A stretch of 64,000 nucleotides of DNA from Campylorhamphus procurvoides (GCA_013396655.1 WBMV01000462.1:595635-659634), one strand, 5' to 3'. Shown: positions 10,201 through 23,290, numbered from the stretch's first letter. Translations and numbers: made by a program. The notes: a model not told the origin generated them from the sequence alone.

Positions 10201-10924
10201 NNNNNNNNNNNNNNNNNNNNNNNNNNNNNNNNNNNNNNNNNNNNNNNNNNNNNNNNNNNNNNNNNNNNNNNNNNNNNNNNNNNNNNNNNNNNNNNNNNNN
10301 NNNNNNNNNNNNNNNNNNNNNNNNNNNNNNNNNNNNNNNNNNNNNNNNNNNNNNNNNNNNNNNNNNNNNNNNNNNNNNNNNNNNNNNNNNNNNNNNNNNN
10401 NNNNNNNNNNNNNNNNNNNNNNNNNNNNNNNNNNNNNNNNNNNNNNNNNNNNNNNNNNNNNNNNNNNNNNNNNNNNNNNNNNNNNNNNNNNNNNNNNNNN
10501 NNNNNNNNNNNNNNNNNNNNNNNNNNNNNNNNNNNNNNNNNNNNNNNNNNNNNNNNNNNNNNNNNNNNNNNNNNNNNNNNNNNNNNNNNNNNNNNNNNNN
10601 NNNNNNNNNNNNNNNNNNNNNNNNNNNNNNNNNNNNNNNNNNNNNNNNNNNNNNNNNNNNNNNNNNNNNNNNNNNNNNNNNNNNNNNNNNNNNNNNNNNN
10701 NNNNNNNNNNNNNNNNNNNNNNNNNNNNNNNNNNNNNNNNNNNNNNNNNNNNNNNNNNNNNNNNNNNNNNNNNNNNNNNNNNNNNNNNNNNNNNNNNNNN
10801 NNNNNNNNNNNNNNNNNNNNNNNNNNNNNNNNNNNNNNNNNNNNNNNNNNNNNNNNNNNNNNNNNNNNNNNNNNNNNNNNNNNNNNNNNNNNNNNNNNNN
10901 NNNNNNNNNNNNNNNNNNNNNNNN
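10201..10924. other. Assembly gap (724 N)
   Basis: An uninterrupted run of N. The left flank is unique intronic sequence; the right flank begins with a poly-T run. Long reading frames crossing it are artefacts. It lies 242 bases beyond exon 5, in intron 4, and interrupts no exon that I can place. Confidence 0.99.
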
Positions 10925-12429
10925 TTTTTTTTAATGAATTCATAGAGCAGTTCTGTCATTACTGTTCTGCCTTTTTCTTTTTCAGTGTAACTACCAAAAA
11001 TGGAAATGGAGTATTGGGAACACAGAAAATGCCAGGGTTTTGTCTTGCAGGACATTTCCCATTTCCAACCAGCTCTGGCCACCACCTGCCAATGGGACCC
11101 ACATGGGGAACTTGGCCATGGTGTGACCAATAGGACATCACCCAACCCTGAGCAGAGACCGGAAGGAACTGGAGGTGTCACTGAGTTCCTCACACCAAAC
11201 ATCACCATCCCTGTCTTCCAAGGCAGTGCAGAGCTGTTCCTTTGGAGCTCCTTCCAGTGGGGAATGCCCAACCAGGCCAAGGATTTTTGTTTCAAGTGGA
11301 TGATGTGAAGACCCTTCCAGCTGCTATTTCTGCACATGGAACCTCAGTCACCCCTCAGTGACACCCGAGTTAAGCCATTCATGCCCTTCTCTCACTCAGA
11401 TGGTTAAAGCTCCCCATTTTCCATAGGGTGATGGGAAGTGTCTGGAATTGTTGGGATAAGCTGAAATAAACCAGCCACAAAGGAGACCTGGTACTTGTCT
11501 GCAAGAGGCAAGGAAGGCTGAAAAAGCTTTTTCTTCCTGATAAGGCTGGATTTACACCTCAAGGAGAGCTGATAGTCTGCATCATAGAATGACCAGGACT
11601 ATAACTGTGTTTCCTCAAGGAACAGATAAAGCAAGGAAAGGCATGCTGGCTAAGCACAGTGCAAAAGGTTAAGCAGAGGAGAATTTGCTAAAGCTGAGTT
11701 TGCTTTTAGTCTCAACTGATGGCAGCTCCTGAGAAGTTGCTGGGGAAAAATCCTGGCTTGATTCCCTGCAGGAGCTGAGCATCCTCTGGCTCTAATGGCC
11801 CAAGGCATTGGCAGTGCCTTTGAGTACATGGAAAAAAAACCACCTGCAAGTGCCAGGAGCCAGAGGCTCAAGTCTTGGGGCCATGGCAGAAACCCTAAAC
11901 TCACTGAACACAACAAAGGACAGCGTTGGTCCAGCAGTTGCTGATGAATGAACAGGGGAGGATGAAGAGGGGAAGCTTCCTGCTCGTTTTGGGTCAAGAA
12001 CCTGAGAGAATCCATGCATAATTGAATAAATTTGGTATGCAGAGAGTGCCAGGAAAAAGCATGAGCCACATCAGACAGCTCCTTCAGAGCTCACCACGCT
12101 TCACAAGCATCATTCCACATGCCCACTCTTTTCCCATTTCCTTTTCAAGCCCAATCAATCACCCTGCCCAAAGTTCATCCTTTTCTTGTTGTTCCAGCAG
12201 CAGCACCCGATTTTGGGGGAATGAAAGCCCCAGGGAGCATCCGAGCTCCAGGACAGTGACATGGGTTGAGCAGCTCAGTGGTGGGGGAAGGAAGAGAGCT
12301 CAGAAGGTCACCAGACCATTCATCTTTGTTTCATTAACAGCAAGTGCACAGCACTGGTGGATACCCGTGTTAACACTTGTAAAAAGCAGACAGGAGTAAA
12401 AACCTTGTTAGCAAGATTCCCAGTCAATT

Positions 12430-12950
12430 GACCTCATCCCTCGGCGCAAAACAATAAAATGGGCTAATTTAGCCTGTAATAAAAAGCCCCACTATCTGAA
12501 CTTCACAAAAGATGCACAGAGCTGTGCTGTCAAGAGCCCCATTTCTTTGATTTAAAAAGCCGAGTTTAAATGGAGCGAGCCGCGCTGGGAGGTTCGTGAG
12601 CCTTTTGTGTCCTCTCAAGTGTGTTGTCACTAATAAATTTCACCAGGAGATCGCTGCTCCAGGCTGGGCTGACAAAGGGGCAGCCAGCCCCACTCCCCTT
12701 CCTCACTCAAGTGTCTATTTGTTTCCCTGTTATGGTTACACAAACCACCCAAAGCCTCTCCCCTTCCCATGTCGGCATCTGCTTTTTGCAGCAAGAGCGG
12801 CGGCGATAACGAAGATACCATTAATTCACACAAACACACACACCCAGAGCGGCGGGTTTTCCATGGAGCCTTTGTTAGAGAGAGACCTTACAGCTCCACC
12901 AATAAAGCCACTTAAAGACTTTACCAGCCAAATCATTTAAAGACTTATTT
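12430..12950. promoter_or_regulatory. Candidate conserved non-coding block in intron 4
   Basis: An unusual mix of homeodomain-type TAAT words, a SOX-type AACAAT near 12450, a TCF/LEF-type CTTTGAT at 12545-12551 and local CpG clusters (GAGCGAGCCGCGC near 12575; AGCGGCGGCGATAACG near 12796). There is no repeat signature. These features are typical of intronic enhancers, but no conservation data are available here. Confidence 0.2.
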
Positions 12951-13140
12951 TCAAGCAAAGAGGGATCTAAGTCAGGGAGCAAGGAGAACTCACCAGTGTT
13001 CTCCAGCCTCAGCCACCCACACAGGGCAGTGGGTAAAGTTCTCTCTTGGCACATAAAGACACAGGAAAGTCCTCCAGTAACAGGGGTAGTTTGTGGCATG
13101 CAGAGGCAAAGCACAGTGGTGTTTGTGCCCCCCTCTCTCT

Positions 13141-13283
13141 CAGTGAGACCCCAGAAGTCAGAGGAAGGATAAGTGCTCAGAGCATCATCCCAGAGCCCCT
13201 TGTTTAAACTCAGCTGCTCCAGAGAAGAAGCCAAGCTGCAGCAATGGGGTCACACGAAGCCTCGTCACCCCCACCAGCCCCTG
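13141..13283. repeat. Diverged direct duplication, copy 1
   Basis: Shares an ordered series of words with 14408-14580: GTGAGACCCCA.AAGTCAGAGG, GCTCAGAGCATC, CATCCCAGA, CAGCTGCTCCAGA, AGAAGCCAA, TGCAGCAA, CGAAGCCTC and CCCTGTACCTG. The order and orientation are the same with small indels, so this is true homology rather than chance. It is not a CR1 3' end. Confidence 0.85.
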
Positions 13284-13479
13284 TACCTGTGTACAAACCA
13301 CAGTTGTGCTTTGATGGTTCAACAAAAATAATTCAAGCAGAGAATAAAAGATCAATTGGTTTCTTGCCTGAAAATAGCCACTATTTCATCCATTAGAAGA
13401 GCTAGTTTTTAAAAAAGGGGAATAAATCACTTTTTGACCCTTATTCCTAGAGCTTCTTATGAAGAGGAAGAAGCAGGAC

Positions 13480-14110
13480 AGTCCCATTTATGAAAACGAT
13501 TGTGAATTGCGAGGCTTTTATTTGCTCCACCAAACAGATGTAAGTGCTGACTGTCAGGACCAGTAAGAATCTGTCTGACATTTATGGTAAAGCCATTTAT
13601 GCCTGATGACTCATTTGCTTTATGGATTAAGTTCCATCAAGCCAGTTTAATTCAACTCCCCAGCCAGCTCCCAGACAAGACTGGAAAAGCTCTTTCTGGA
13701 GAATTTTTTAACACTTATTCTATATGCGTGCAAAAAATGTCACATCACTTCCAATGACATCAACTTCAGTAACTTGGAGAAATCGTTGTGGTTCAACAAA
13801 AAAAAACAGCTGGCGAGGATAATCGGAGTGACTTCATCTGGCATTGGCAGCAGCTCCATAAATACTGGGATTCTTCAGGGCTCTCACTGCAATGCACTGA
13901 TAATTAACTGGACTGTTGGTTTAGTGCATTACCCAAAAGTCTGAGAGACAGCATCCCTAAGAATAAAGACTGCTTGATGTGCTTTTTTAAACTCCCGCAT
14001 TAAAATTAGATAATCATAGGCCTGGGATGTACAATTGCATCATTAAAAAAGCCCTTCAAAATCATTGGAAGTAACAGATATTGCTGAGTTACATGATGAC
14101 AAACTCAGTG
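13480..14110. promoter_or_regulatory. Candidate conserved non-coding block with AP-1 site
   Basis: AT-rich, repeat-free sequence between the two duplication copies. It contains a perfect palindromic AP-1 site ATGACTCAT at 13606-13614 and several TAAT/ATTA words. The composition resembles developmental enhancers. AP-1 input would suit a fibroblast matrix gene, but this is inference. Confidence 0.2.
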
Positions 14111-14407
14111 GTTCCATAAACCCAAAGCCAGGCTGAAGAGTGGCACAGGTTCAATGCAGCTCTATGATGAAGTGGAAGCTTAGAGAGCTTCCAAAAAGCC
14201 TAACCCCTGTCTCAGAGACAGCCTGCCAGCTCTCAGATGTTCCACTTGATAAAACCTGTCATCAGCGCTTGCCCAGGGATGCTCAGTGCTATGGACACAG
14301 CAGCTGCCCTGCTCCAGGCAGGTTGGAGCAAGAGTGGTGGTGGAGACATTAGAAAAGAAGGAAAGCAAGGGGGAACCCAGGACTCACCGTGCTCCTGGTT
14401 CTGTCAT

Positions 14408-14580
14408 AGTGAGACCCCAAAAGTCAGAGGTACTTTGAGCGCTCAGAGCATCTCTACATCCTTTGCTGTACTGGCACCATCCCAGAATCCCTCAGCAAAA
14501 CAGCTGCTCCAGAAAAAGAAGCCAAATTGCAGCAACAGAGGCAAACGAAGCCTCTTCATGCCCACCTATCCCTGTACCTG
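14408..14580. repeat. Diverged direct duplication, copy 2
   Basis: Partner of the copy about 1.27 kb to the left. It has about 30 extra bases in the middle (TCTACATCCTTTGCTGTACT and neighbours) compared with the other copy. It could be a local duplication or two insertions of a low-copy interspersed element; a genome-wide search would separate these. Confidence 0.85.
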
Positions 14581-17500
14581 CATCCTGAGCCCCTCTGGCT
14601 GGCCAGCCACGAAGGGCAGTGAGCTTCTGGCACTATGAAAAGGGAAGGCAATTGTTGAAAGTCTGGTTAAATACAAAAAAAAAGGCTTGACTCACATGCA
14701 GTCATGTGTCAGCTACAAACACTCGGTGGTTTGGATAAATCCAGCCGGATGTTTGTGTCCCCATCCTGCACAGAGGGGCTGCGGGATCAGCCAGGGCAGC
14801 CTTGCTGTGAGGCCTCTGCTATTTCCCCTCTCGGGCTCCAGTTGCCACAAGAAGGGCTCCTGCTGCCTTTTGGCACTCAGAGAGCAGCATCTTCTAAGCC
14901 TTCTTTATCAAGAACAGGTTTAATTAAGCAGGATAGGGATAGAAGTTTTACTAGAACTAAATATGGCTTCAAGGAAACCCTCTCAAGGGCTGGTAACAGT
15001 TTCTCTTCCTAATGGCACCTTGTTCTGGGGACCCCAAGAAACTCCCTGTCACGACACATCAGCCCAGTCATTCATCCCCACCTGTGCATCAGCCATGAGC
15101 ATTTCTGATATCAAACTTGCAGAACACACCGTAATTATTTGGACAGCCCACAAGCCTCTTTCCCTGACCACAGCAACAAGAAGAAAATAAGCCCTTTGGC
15201 TCAATGGTAATTAACCTCCCTAGTAATTTTTCAACCTTTTTATTTTACAATCCCAGGGAGGAACCCAATTTCCTATCACATGAGGATCTATTAACTCGTT
15301 GCTAGTTCCAGCTGCTGGATTTGAAGGAGTGGGGCACACAAGTGCTGTTCCCCTCCTCTTCCCCATCCCTGAATCCTGTTACACTCTGCTCCAAGCTGTC
15401 CCCAACACCCAGCCCTGCTCCAACAGATGGAAACAGAGTTGGGCAACACCACATCACGCTTCCTCCATCCATAACTGCTGGATCCTTGAGACAGCAGCCT
15501 CATGGCTGCTTCTTAAAATCAAGAGGTTTTTCGGGGCAAAGGGCTGCATTTTGTACATGCCTGCAGAGACCACAGCACTCTGTAGGTCTGTCTGTGTGAT
15601 ATCACAACCCAATTGTGGACCAGTTTAGCAAGGACTCCTTATTGGAAGGGAAGGACAGGCAATTCCCTGAGAGGAGAACAAAAGCCAGATGGCTCTGCTA
15701 ATTCTGGAAAGCTCTCCTGAAGAAGCTGTCGCTCTGCCAATACCCAAATACCAGTCAAGGACTTGAGTCATTAGCAGAGCAGGAGACACTACAAGGAGGT
15801 TTATTTCCAGGTGGCCACTTCCCACCCAGCCCTGATAAGCACACAGTGTAAATAACCCCTTGTCCTAATGCAAACATCCCCCAGCAGCAGCCACAGCCAC
15901 CAGCACAACACAGAGCACCCTCTGGGCTCGTCAGAGCAAGGGTGAAGCCAGAGCTTATGCCAAAGTCCTTTGTGAACACAGAGCTAATTCCCAAAGACAA
16001 CATACCAACCATTCACCAGTGCTATGGATTATTGACACGACTGTTTTACAGGATCCATCCGCTATTCCAGCTTCCCACCCTCAGCTGTGAAAGACTTTCT
16101 TGCCTTTCCAAGTGGCTGAGTTTGTCAAACCCATTAATCATGGTTGACTTGTTCCTGCCACTTTCCCTGAAATCCTCATGAAATCCTGACAGCCCAGAGC
16201 CCCTTTGCTCTCTCCAGTCCCCTCTAACATCTCTAAAGCCACCCTTTCCTCAGCCCTCTACTACCCTGCTCCACTTAACATCATGTTAAGTGATGGAACT
16301 TCTCATGCAGGGCCCAGCAATGCTGTGAAAAGAACAGAAAAGAGACAAGATGCAAAAGCCTGACCAAGCTCAAATGGACATTTAATGATGGGGCAAGAGC
16401 CCAAGCCAAGCTCCAGCTTCCCCGCACATCCTCCCCATCCCTTCACTGCCAGCACTGATTCATCCCCAGGCACCTCGCCTAATTGAAGCCTCCATTCTTT
16501 CAGAAGACACATCAAATCACCAGTTTAAAGATCCCCAAAAGCTCTGGGGCTGCTTTGTGCTTTGAGACAATAGTATTTCACCTTACTCAACCTTAACCCT
16601 GCCTGGCTGAGGGGGCTGCAGTGCTCAGATGGAGCAGCACACGCACTTCACACAAGGTTACCCTGTGTCACCCACCATGACCCATAAATGAGCTTTTCTT
16701 CCAGTGGCCAGTCCATATTTTCTACCTAAATACCAGTGCCTAGACCTCGGAGCACAGTTTTTGTTCAAACACTTACCAAGTGAGTGGAAAAACCCAGCTA
16801 AGGCAAATTAGCAACCTGCCATTTAATTAAGATCCAGCAACTTCAGGGACACAGGGCAGAGAGAAAAACAATCCCTGAGACAGAGGCAGCTCAGAAAGCA
16901 TCAAACCTACAAAGCCTTTACTGCAAGGCCATCTCAGCAATGCATTTCTCCAGGGGTTTTATTTCCAAGCTGGAAAAGGCACCGTGGGAAGAGCACAGAT
17001 CCCTCAGCAGGTCTGCCCCATGCAGCCACTCCACCCTGGCACGGATGGGGCAGTGCCAGGCTGCACAAGAGCCACGGCTGCTGGTGCCAAAGGGGGGGTG
17101 TTCTCCAAAAAATGGGAAAATTTAAGCTAAAGGAGAAAAAAGCCAGGAAAAACTGGCCTGTGGTTTAAGTCTTCTGCCTTTAGAAGGAGGAGCATCCCGG
17201 GTCAGGCAGTGTCCCTCCCACCCACGGACTCCGGGATGTGTCCAGCTTTCCCTTGACTCATGTCTGGTGCTGCAAACCCCCAGACAAGGGCTGTGTGCTC
17301 CACTGCAGAGCAGGCAAGGACTTGGAATATCTGCTGCAGCTGATTCCACGAGGGAGCAGGACCCACCCAGAGGAGAAATGACTCCTCAGCTTCTGTTTAT
17401 CTTCACAGCAGCCACCTTGAGCGTGGTGGCATCATCATCACACACGGGAGTCCTTCAGGACAAAATGTTTGCAAGCTTGGATCTTCCTTTCCACTCCAAG

Positions 17501-18785
17501 CTCCCAGCTCAGCCAGGGCCCTCAGAACCACTGCTATCCATGGATTTGTGTGCATCCCTCCTCTTTTGAGTGAGCACAAACACCATAACCTCTTCTATGA
17601 GACAGAGAGGTATGTCCAGGGCAAAGCAGCCAAGAAGGAGGGACTTCAGGAAAGGGAAAAGGCAGCCAAGGTGCCTTAAAAAAATAAAGCAAAGACCTGC
17701 TAAAAACACCCAGAGACAGATATCCTTAAATCAACAACCGTCATGCTCAGACACTCTGCTGGCTATTTTTATATATTTATGTCTGTTAAACAAATCACAA
17801 TCTATCTACTAGGATTTTTTGGGTGCAAAACAATCAGTTATGGACATGAAAAGCAGGATGGGACTGAATGGCTTCCCCTGCTCTGTGGCCCCAGCCTGGA
17901 AGGACAGACAGACTGGGAGAGGGGCTGCATAGACTGGTGTGACAAAAGGCTGCTTTATATTCACTCCTCTTCTACAGCCTGGCCAAGCACTGTGGTAACA
18001 CAGGCAAAAATAATATGAGAGGTTTCTGCAGCTATTTTACAAAGAGGGGGAAAATAATAGCAGGGTTCAGGTTTTTAAAGGAAAATAAAAAAGAAAAGAA
18101 AGAGAGAATGAAAAGAAGAACTCCCTGACAGTCCCACCTCTCTCCACCCCAATAAAGAGAGAACATTACTCTCAAATTTCATTTGCCTATTGTAAAGCAA
18201 GTCTTTATATTTCTAAAATGAGCATTTTTAAACTTTTAATTGTGTGCTCTGAGCAGATGGTCTGAACCCCCCCAGCAGATTAGAAACATATGTGAAGAAC
18301 AAGGAATCTGAACTACACGCTTTTATTAAACTGCATGACTTTTAGTTCAGATTTCATCACACTGGAGTAAATATTTTCTCTCTAAAGCAGCAGCTGCTTG
18401 GTGGGTTACCCATCAGAGATGTTTTAGATATGTACACATGCATATATGTATATGCAGCTGCCCATATCTGCATGCCCCCTGTTTGCTGATGGGCATTATA
18501 GGTGTCAATGTGGCATCATGACCATGTAGCTGAAGGTGATCTACATCAGCCTTGACCCCCTCCTCCTCTGAAGGGCTGATTCCTCCCAGGTTGGACCCAT
18601 TTACCATCCTCATCAATCACTCAAGTCAAGCCCTAATAGCCTTTGGGGTTTCCATCACCTGCAGGAGATGCAAAGCCAAGCCACAAGACCTGCTCATGGT
18701 ACCCACAAGTGCTCTGATTTCAGCCCAAGCAGCACAAAAGGCCCAAACCCTGAGCTGGTAAACTCCAGGCCCAGGAGGATGAAAA

Positions 18786-18915
18786 ATTGTTGGCCAGGTT
18801 GGACAGGGCTTGGAGCAACCTGGTCTAGAGGGAAATATCCCTGTCCATGGCAGTGGGGTGGAAGAATATGGTCATTAAGGTCCCTTCCAACCCAAACCAT
18901 TCTGTAATTCTATGA
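18786..18915 (+). mobile_element. CR1-type LINE 3' end
   Basis: It contains CAGGTTGGACAGGGCTTGGA, GCAACCTGGTCTAGAG, AAGGTCCCTTCCAACCCAAA and ends CATTCTGTAATTCTATGA. 5'-truncated; plus strand. Confidence 0.92.
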
Positions 18916-21900
18916 AAAACTGCATCACCTACGGCAGGGACCATCCTCAGCTGACACTCTTCTCTTGAGAAACCATTTACAGATCTCCTGCAGTTACACC
19001 TTCTCCAAGAGCAGGAAATGGGACAGGTGCTGGAGTCCCTTGGCTTGCTGGGACTGAGTCACCGAAGGTTCTCATAGCCATGGGATGAAAGATCCATAGC
19101 AAGGTTATCTAGGACATGCTATTAACCAGGCTTGACTGGAAGAAATAACTCCTCTGCTGGCTTATTTTTGAGTTGCTGGCTGCAAAGGTGTCCCTTCTAT
19201 TTCAGGGGAAAATTATAAAAGAAAAAGGTAAAAAACCTGACTGCAGAGAGCCCTTCCAAGGTGACTCAGTTTTTTTTGGCTGCTCCAAAACTCCCATGAA
19301 CATGGTAAATAGTCTGACTTTTTTCCCCTCTCCAGTTTTGACTGAAAAATAGGAAACTCAATTCTGAGAAGAGCTGGAATGAGAGAAAAGCAGGTTGAGA
19401 CTCTGCATGCAGGGCCAGCTTGGCAGGAGGACTTGGCACACTCGCACCAGCTCCTAGGGAATGTGTGGGATGTTAAGGTCAGACCTGGTGTAGATCCTTA
19501 GCAAACCTGCTCTCTGGATGCTCCTGTGTAGGATCTTAACTGTGGCCTCCAGTCAGAACCAGTTCTTGCATTTTCTGCCAGCACAAGGAACTGGATCTCT
19601 CCCTACAAGGATCCTACTCAGAGGAAATATTCGGAGTTGTAGGATATGCTAGAGGGAAACATCTTCACTAAAAGAACGACTCAGCCTTCTGCGTTTACAA
19701 CTCTGTGATTACAACTGCTAGTACCTAAATATTGACCTCATGGATACCAGAAACCACACTGAGTTATTTAATTTGAAGGTTTAAGCTAACACATGGGGAA
19801 GCATTCTCCTCTAATGAATTCATTAAGACAGCAATGCATTTTTTTGGCTGGCTTCCCCCAAAAAACAAGCCCTGTGTGATCTCTCTGTGCAGGTGTGTCC
19901 ATCTGTCTCAATAACTCTTGAATCTGATACCTGATTTCAATCACTTTTGACAGAGGGAAAAGGCTCAAGATAATTAAACTGCTATAAATGTCATGGAAAC
20001 AGACAGCTCAGTAAAATCCATCATCCAAGTGCATTGTCTGGGGAGGTTCTGTGGCGAGTTCACATCTCATCAGATGCAGGCACGCACAGAGCTCGTCTCT
20101 CTAATGTTCCTACCCTCTCTTTAATGTTCTTACCATAAGTTTAGGCAACCACGAGACACAAATTAGAAGGAATCTCAAACCTGGCTAATCTCAAAGCATC
20201 TCTGAGATTCCCAATTCCCACAGTGACTGGAAAAAGATGAGCTGAAACACCACAAAATAAGCAGGTTTTCTTGCATCTCTGCCTATAGATGGAAAACACC
20301 ATTTTCTCCTCCATTTTCCAGACCCAAGAAAAATGGAGAAGAAAAGCAGCTCCAGGTCTCAGCAAAACCAGCTCCCCTGGCAGCTCCCAGAGGAATTTCA
20401 TGGGAGAAGCAGAGCCCAAGGGTTTGTTGATATCTACCATCAGGTGCTGGCCTTGAACAGAGTGGCAGTGCCACCCAGGCAACCTCAGACAAGCCTTTAC
20501 CCAAGGACAGCAGCTCACCCATCTGTACAACACACTTGTAATTGTTACTGGCTCTCCAAACACACCAGGATCAAACCCTTGGAGCTATTTTTTTCCTCTA
20601 TGACCACACAGCAGCCTGTCACTCTGTGATTTCTGCCTTCAAACTCCTCATTTGGTCGCTCAAAATCAGCATTTATGTCATACTCCACACAAATTACAGC
20701 CTTGAGCCCTAAGAATAGAGGCCCCACAATCACCATGTGCTGTGTTGTCACTGTTTTTACACGTAGCCCAAATATAACCTTTATAGAGTGGTCACTAAAC
20801 AGCTGGGCTTTTTCTCCCCCTCCAGATTGTAAATGCTTAGTGGGAATCTATAGGATAACTCTGAAAGGAATGCTTTAAAATCTGCTCAAAACTTGTACCA
20901 CTGAGTTCTCAGGTATTTTTTAATCGAGGCACCCACCATCTGTTGACAATATTAATACCACCCGCTGAGAGTGACTGCAGAGCAAGAGATTACTCAAAAC
21001 CCCAAAATCTCTCCCTCACATCTCTCTCCAGAACTCAAACATGGCTTTCTTTTGGCCCTTTCTTTGAGTAATTCTCTCTTCCAAAGCATTCACAAAAGCA
21101 CCAGTGTGAATAACCCCAGAGCAGCAGTTTTTCCAGCAGTTCTTCCCCATTGTTTTCCAATAGGAGCTGACTTGGCTCAGGTACATTCACACGGTGTGGT
21201 TTTGTTCCCTAATTGAAGCATCAAGTCAGATTATGCTTCTGAAACCTCACAAGCGGCAAATTAGACTATTCACAAAAAAAATCTCTTTATACTTGCTCAG
21301 AAAGTTGGTTTCCCTGGATATGCTCAAGCGGGGTGATTCAGGAGGCACCTGGAAATGGCATTTTGCAGTTTAGATGGTCGAGAAAAGGCATTTTCATGTG
21401 AGGACAAAGCAATGGGGTGGTGTGACATGGTGGTGCTGTCCCTGAGAACCATCCCGAGTGCCCTGTGTGCCAAGGCCCATGGACAGCATCCCACAAAACA
21501 CATTCAGACCCTCTGGAAAGCTGCATTAACTCATGGCTCACACACTGTGGGAGGCATTTACATAAAGGGAGCAGAGGGTCAGCCTGACCTTCAGTGTCCA
21601 GCATGGAAATTAAAAAAAAAAAAGGGAAAAGAAAAATCGACAAAAGCCCAGCTCAGGCCTCTGAGAAATGAATGGGGCAAAATGAATGGATGTCATTGTC
21701 TGTCCCACTCTGCTAGCCCTTTAACTAGCAGTTAATAATGCTGAGAGAGTGAGAAGATGAACCCATAAGCAGTTTTGAAATAATCCCCTCATTTTGTCTC
21801 CCATGTATTCCAAATAACGCTGCCTTTTTGCAGCTCACACTCAATACCCTGCGCTCCATAGGACATGCTCAAAACCCACATTTTCTCCATTTTCCTCACT

Positions 21901-22559
21901 GCATTCATTAGGAACCCCTGGAAGAAACCCAAGGCCCCATTTTCCCTTGTCCTCCACTGCTCTCTGAGCACCAGGTAGCCCAGGATAGCCTGGCTGTCCC
22001 CAAGCAGTGCCACCACTCTCCATGTCCCAATTGTCACCTCCTGAAGGTCACCCCCCACTGCAGCCCCACAGCCTGTCCCTTTCTGTAGTCCAGGGATCAG
22101 CTCTGGGCAGTGCCCTGTTATCCAGGCTACCTTTTCCATAGGAAACGAGGAAATGGTAGTTTTCCTTGGAGAGGACATGCAGCCTGGAGGGGAATATGCA
22201 GTCTCTGAAAACTCCACGTAATCCCAAATTAGAGGCTGCAAGGCTGCCAAAGGCTGCCCAGCCTTCACTTTTCTTCTTGTGGTCATGCAGACCTGACCAC
22301 ATTCTCAAATTCCCTATTTTCTTTACCATTCCATTTCTCCCCATCCAACTTCACCTCCTGATGTCACCGCCTTACCGAGGGCCGATCCCGCTGTTCCAAG
22401 TTTCCCCTCTCCCTCCAAATCAAATACTCCACTAATAACGAGCAAAAAAAGGGCTGGCTTTTTCCTACAGGAGTTATTTTTCAATGACATATGTGTGAAC
22501 CATGAGGGATAGTTTACAACCCGATTCTCCCTCATTACAAGCTGTGGCACGGCACATCA

Positions 22560-22720
22560 CACCGTCGCTCCTTTGTGTCTTCGCCCTCCGTGCCGAACGA
22601 CGCCGTTTCCCGGCTCCGGTTTCACATTGATTTATTTCCCTTCCACATATGGAAAATTAAGAACCAGAGCAGCTCCTGCTGGCTGTGCCGCCCACGTGAA
22701 GACGGATACGCCAGTGGATT
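22560..22720. promoter_or_regulatory. CpG cluster with E-box in intron 4
   Basis: About ten CpGs lie in the first 60 bases (for example GAACGACGCCGTTTCCCGG). A CACGTG E-box follows at 22693-22698 and a CArG-like CCACATATGG near 22642. It stands out sharply from the CpG-poor surroundings. Candidate enhancer; not testable from sequence alone. Confidence 0.22.
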
Positions 22721-23048
22721 GTGAAGGGGGACTCTCTCACCGTGGAAAATATGTAGGAAAGCAAAGCTCTTGGCTTAAGTTACTGCTGGAGCTGCTCTGA
22801 GCCCGAGTGGAGCAGTTGCTCAGTTCTTACCCAGCCCTGTGTAAACAGGGTTGCAGTGTCTGCCTGGGAGGTGTTAGTCCCAGTGACCCAGAGAGCTCTG
22901 GGCTTCCTTCCCACCTCTGCCTACAATGGAGGTGGAGGATGCAAAGCAAAAGAGAGGGTCTGAGGAAGGTGCTGAACAAGAGAGACTTGAGGGACAGCTG
23001 GTCTTTGTACAGAAAAGGAGGTGACAGGAAAGAAATCCAACCTTAGAT

Positions 23049-23290
23049 TTTAGAATGGCTCGGTTGGAAGGGACTTTAAAGAATATCTCATTCCACCCCC
23101 TGCCATGGGCAGGGGCACCTTCCAGCAGACCAGGTCGCTCCAAGCCCCATCCAACCTGGTTCTCAGTCTTTCTGCAAAGGGGAGGTGCTCCATCCCTCTG
23201 ATCATCTTGGTGGCCTCCTCTGGACTCATTCCAGTAAGCCAATGCCCTTCCTGTGCTGGGGACCTCAGATCTCCATCAAACTTCTTGCCA
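23049..23290 (-). mobile_element. CR1-type LINE fragment, about 240 bp
   Basis: The antisense CR1 end (GGTTGGAAGGGACTTTAAAG) is followed by GGGCAGGGGCACCTTCCA and CCCCATCCAACCTGGTTC. Further in comes the internal stretch GGAGGTGCTCCATCCCTCTG and TGGTGGCCTCCTCTGGACTC. Minus strand; it extends deeper into CR1 than most copies here. Confidence 0.9.

Noticed and set aside
9814..11337. Long reading frames on both strands across the N run (up to 439 codons)
   Set aside because: They are open only because N cannot form a stop codon. The flanking translated parts are intronic and unlike any protein; only the exon 5 portion in another frame is real.
21789..22286. 165-codon minus-strand open frame in intron 4
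   Set aside because: The peptide shows no domain or family resemblance, and its start and end have no splice or transcript context.
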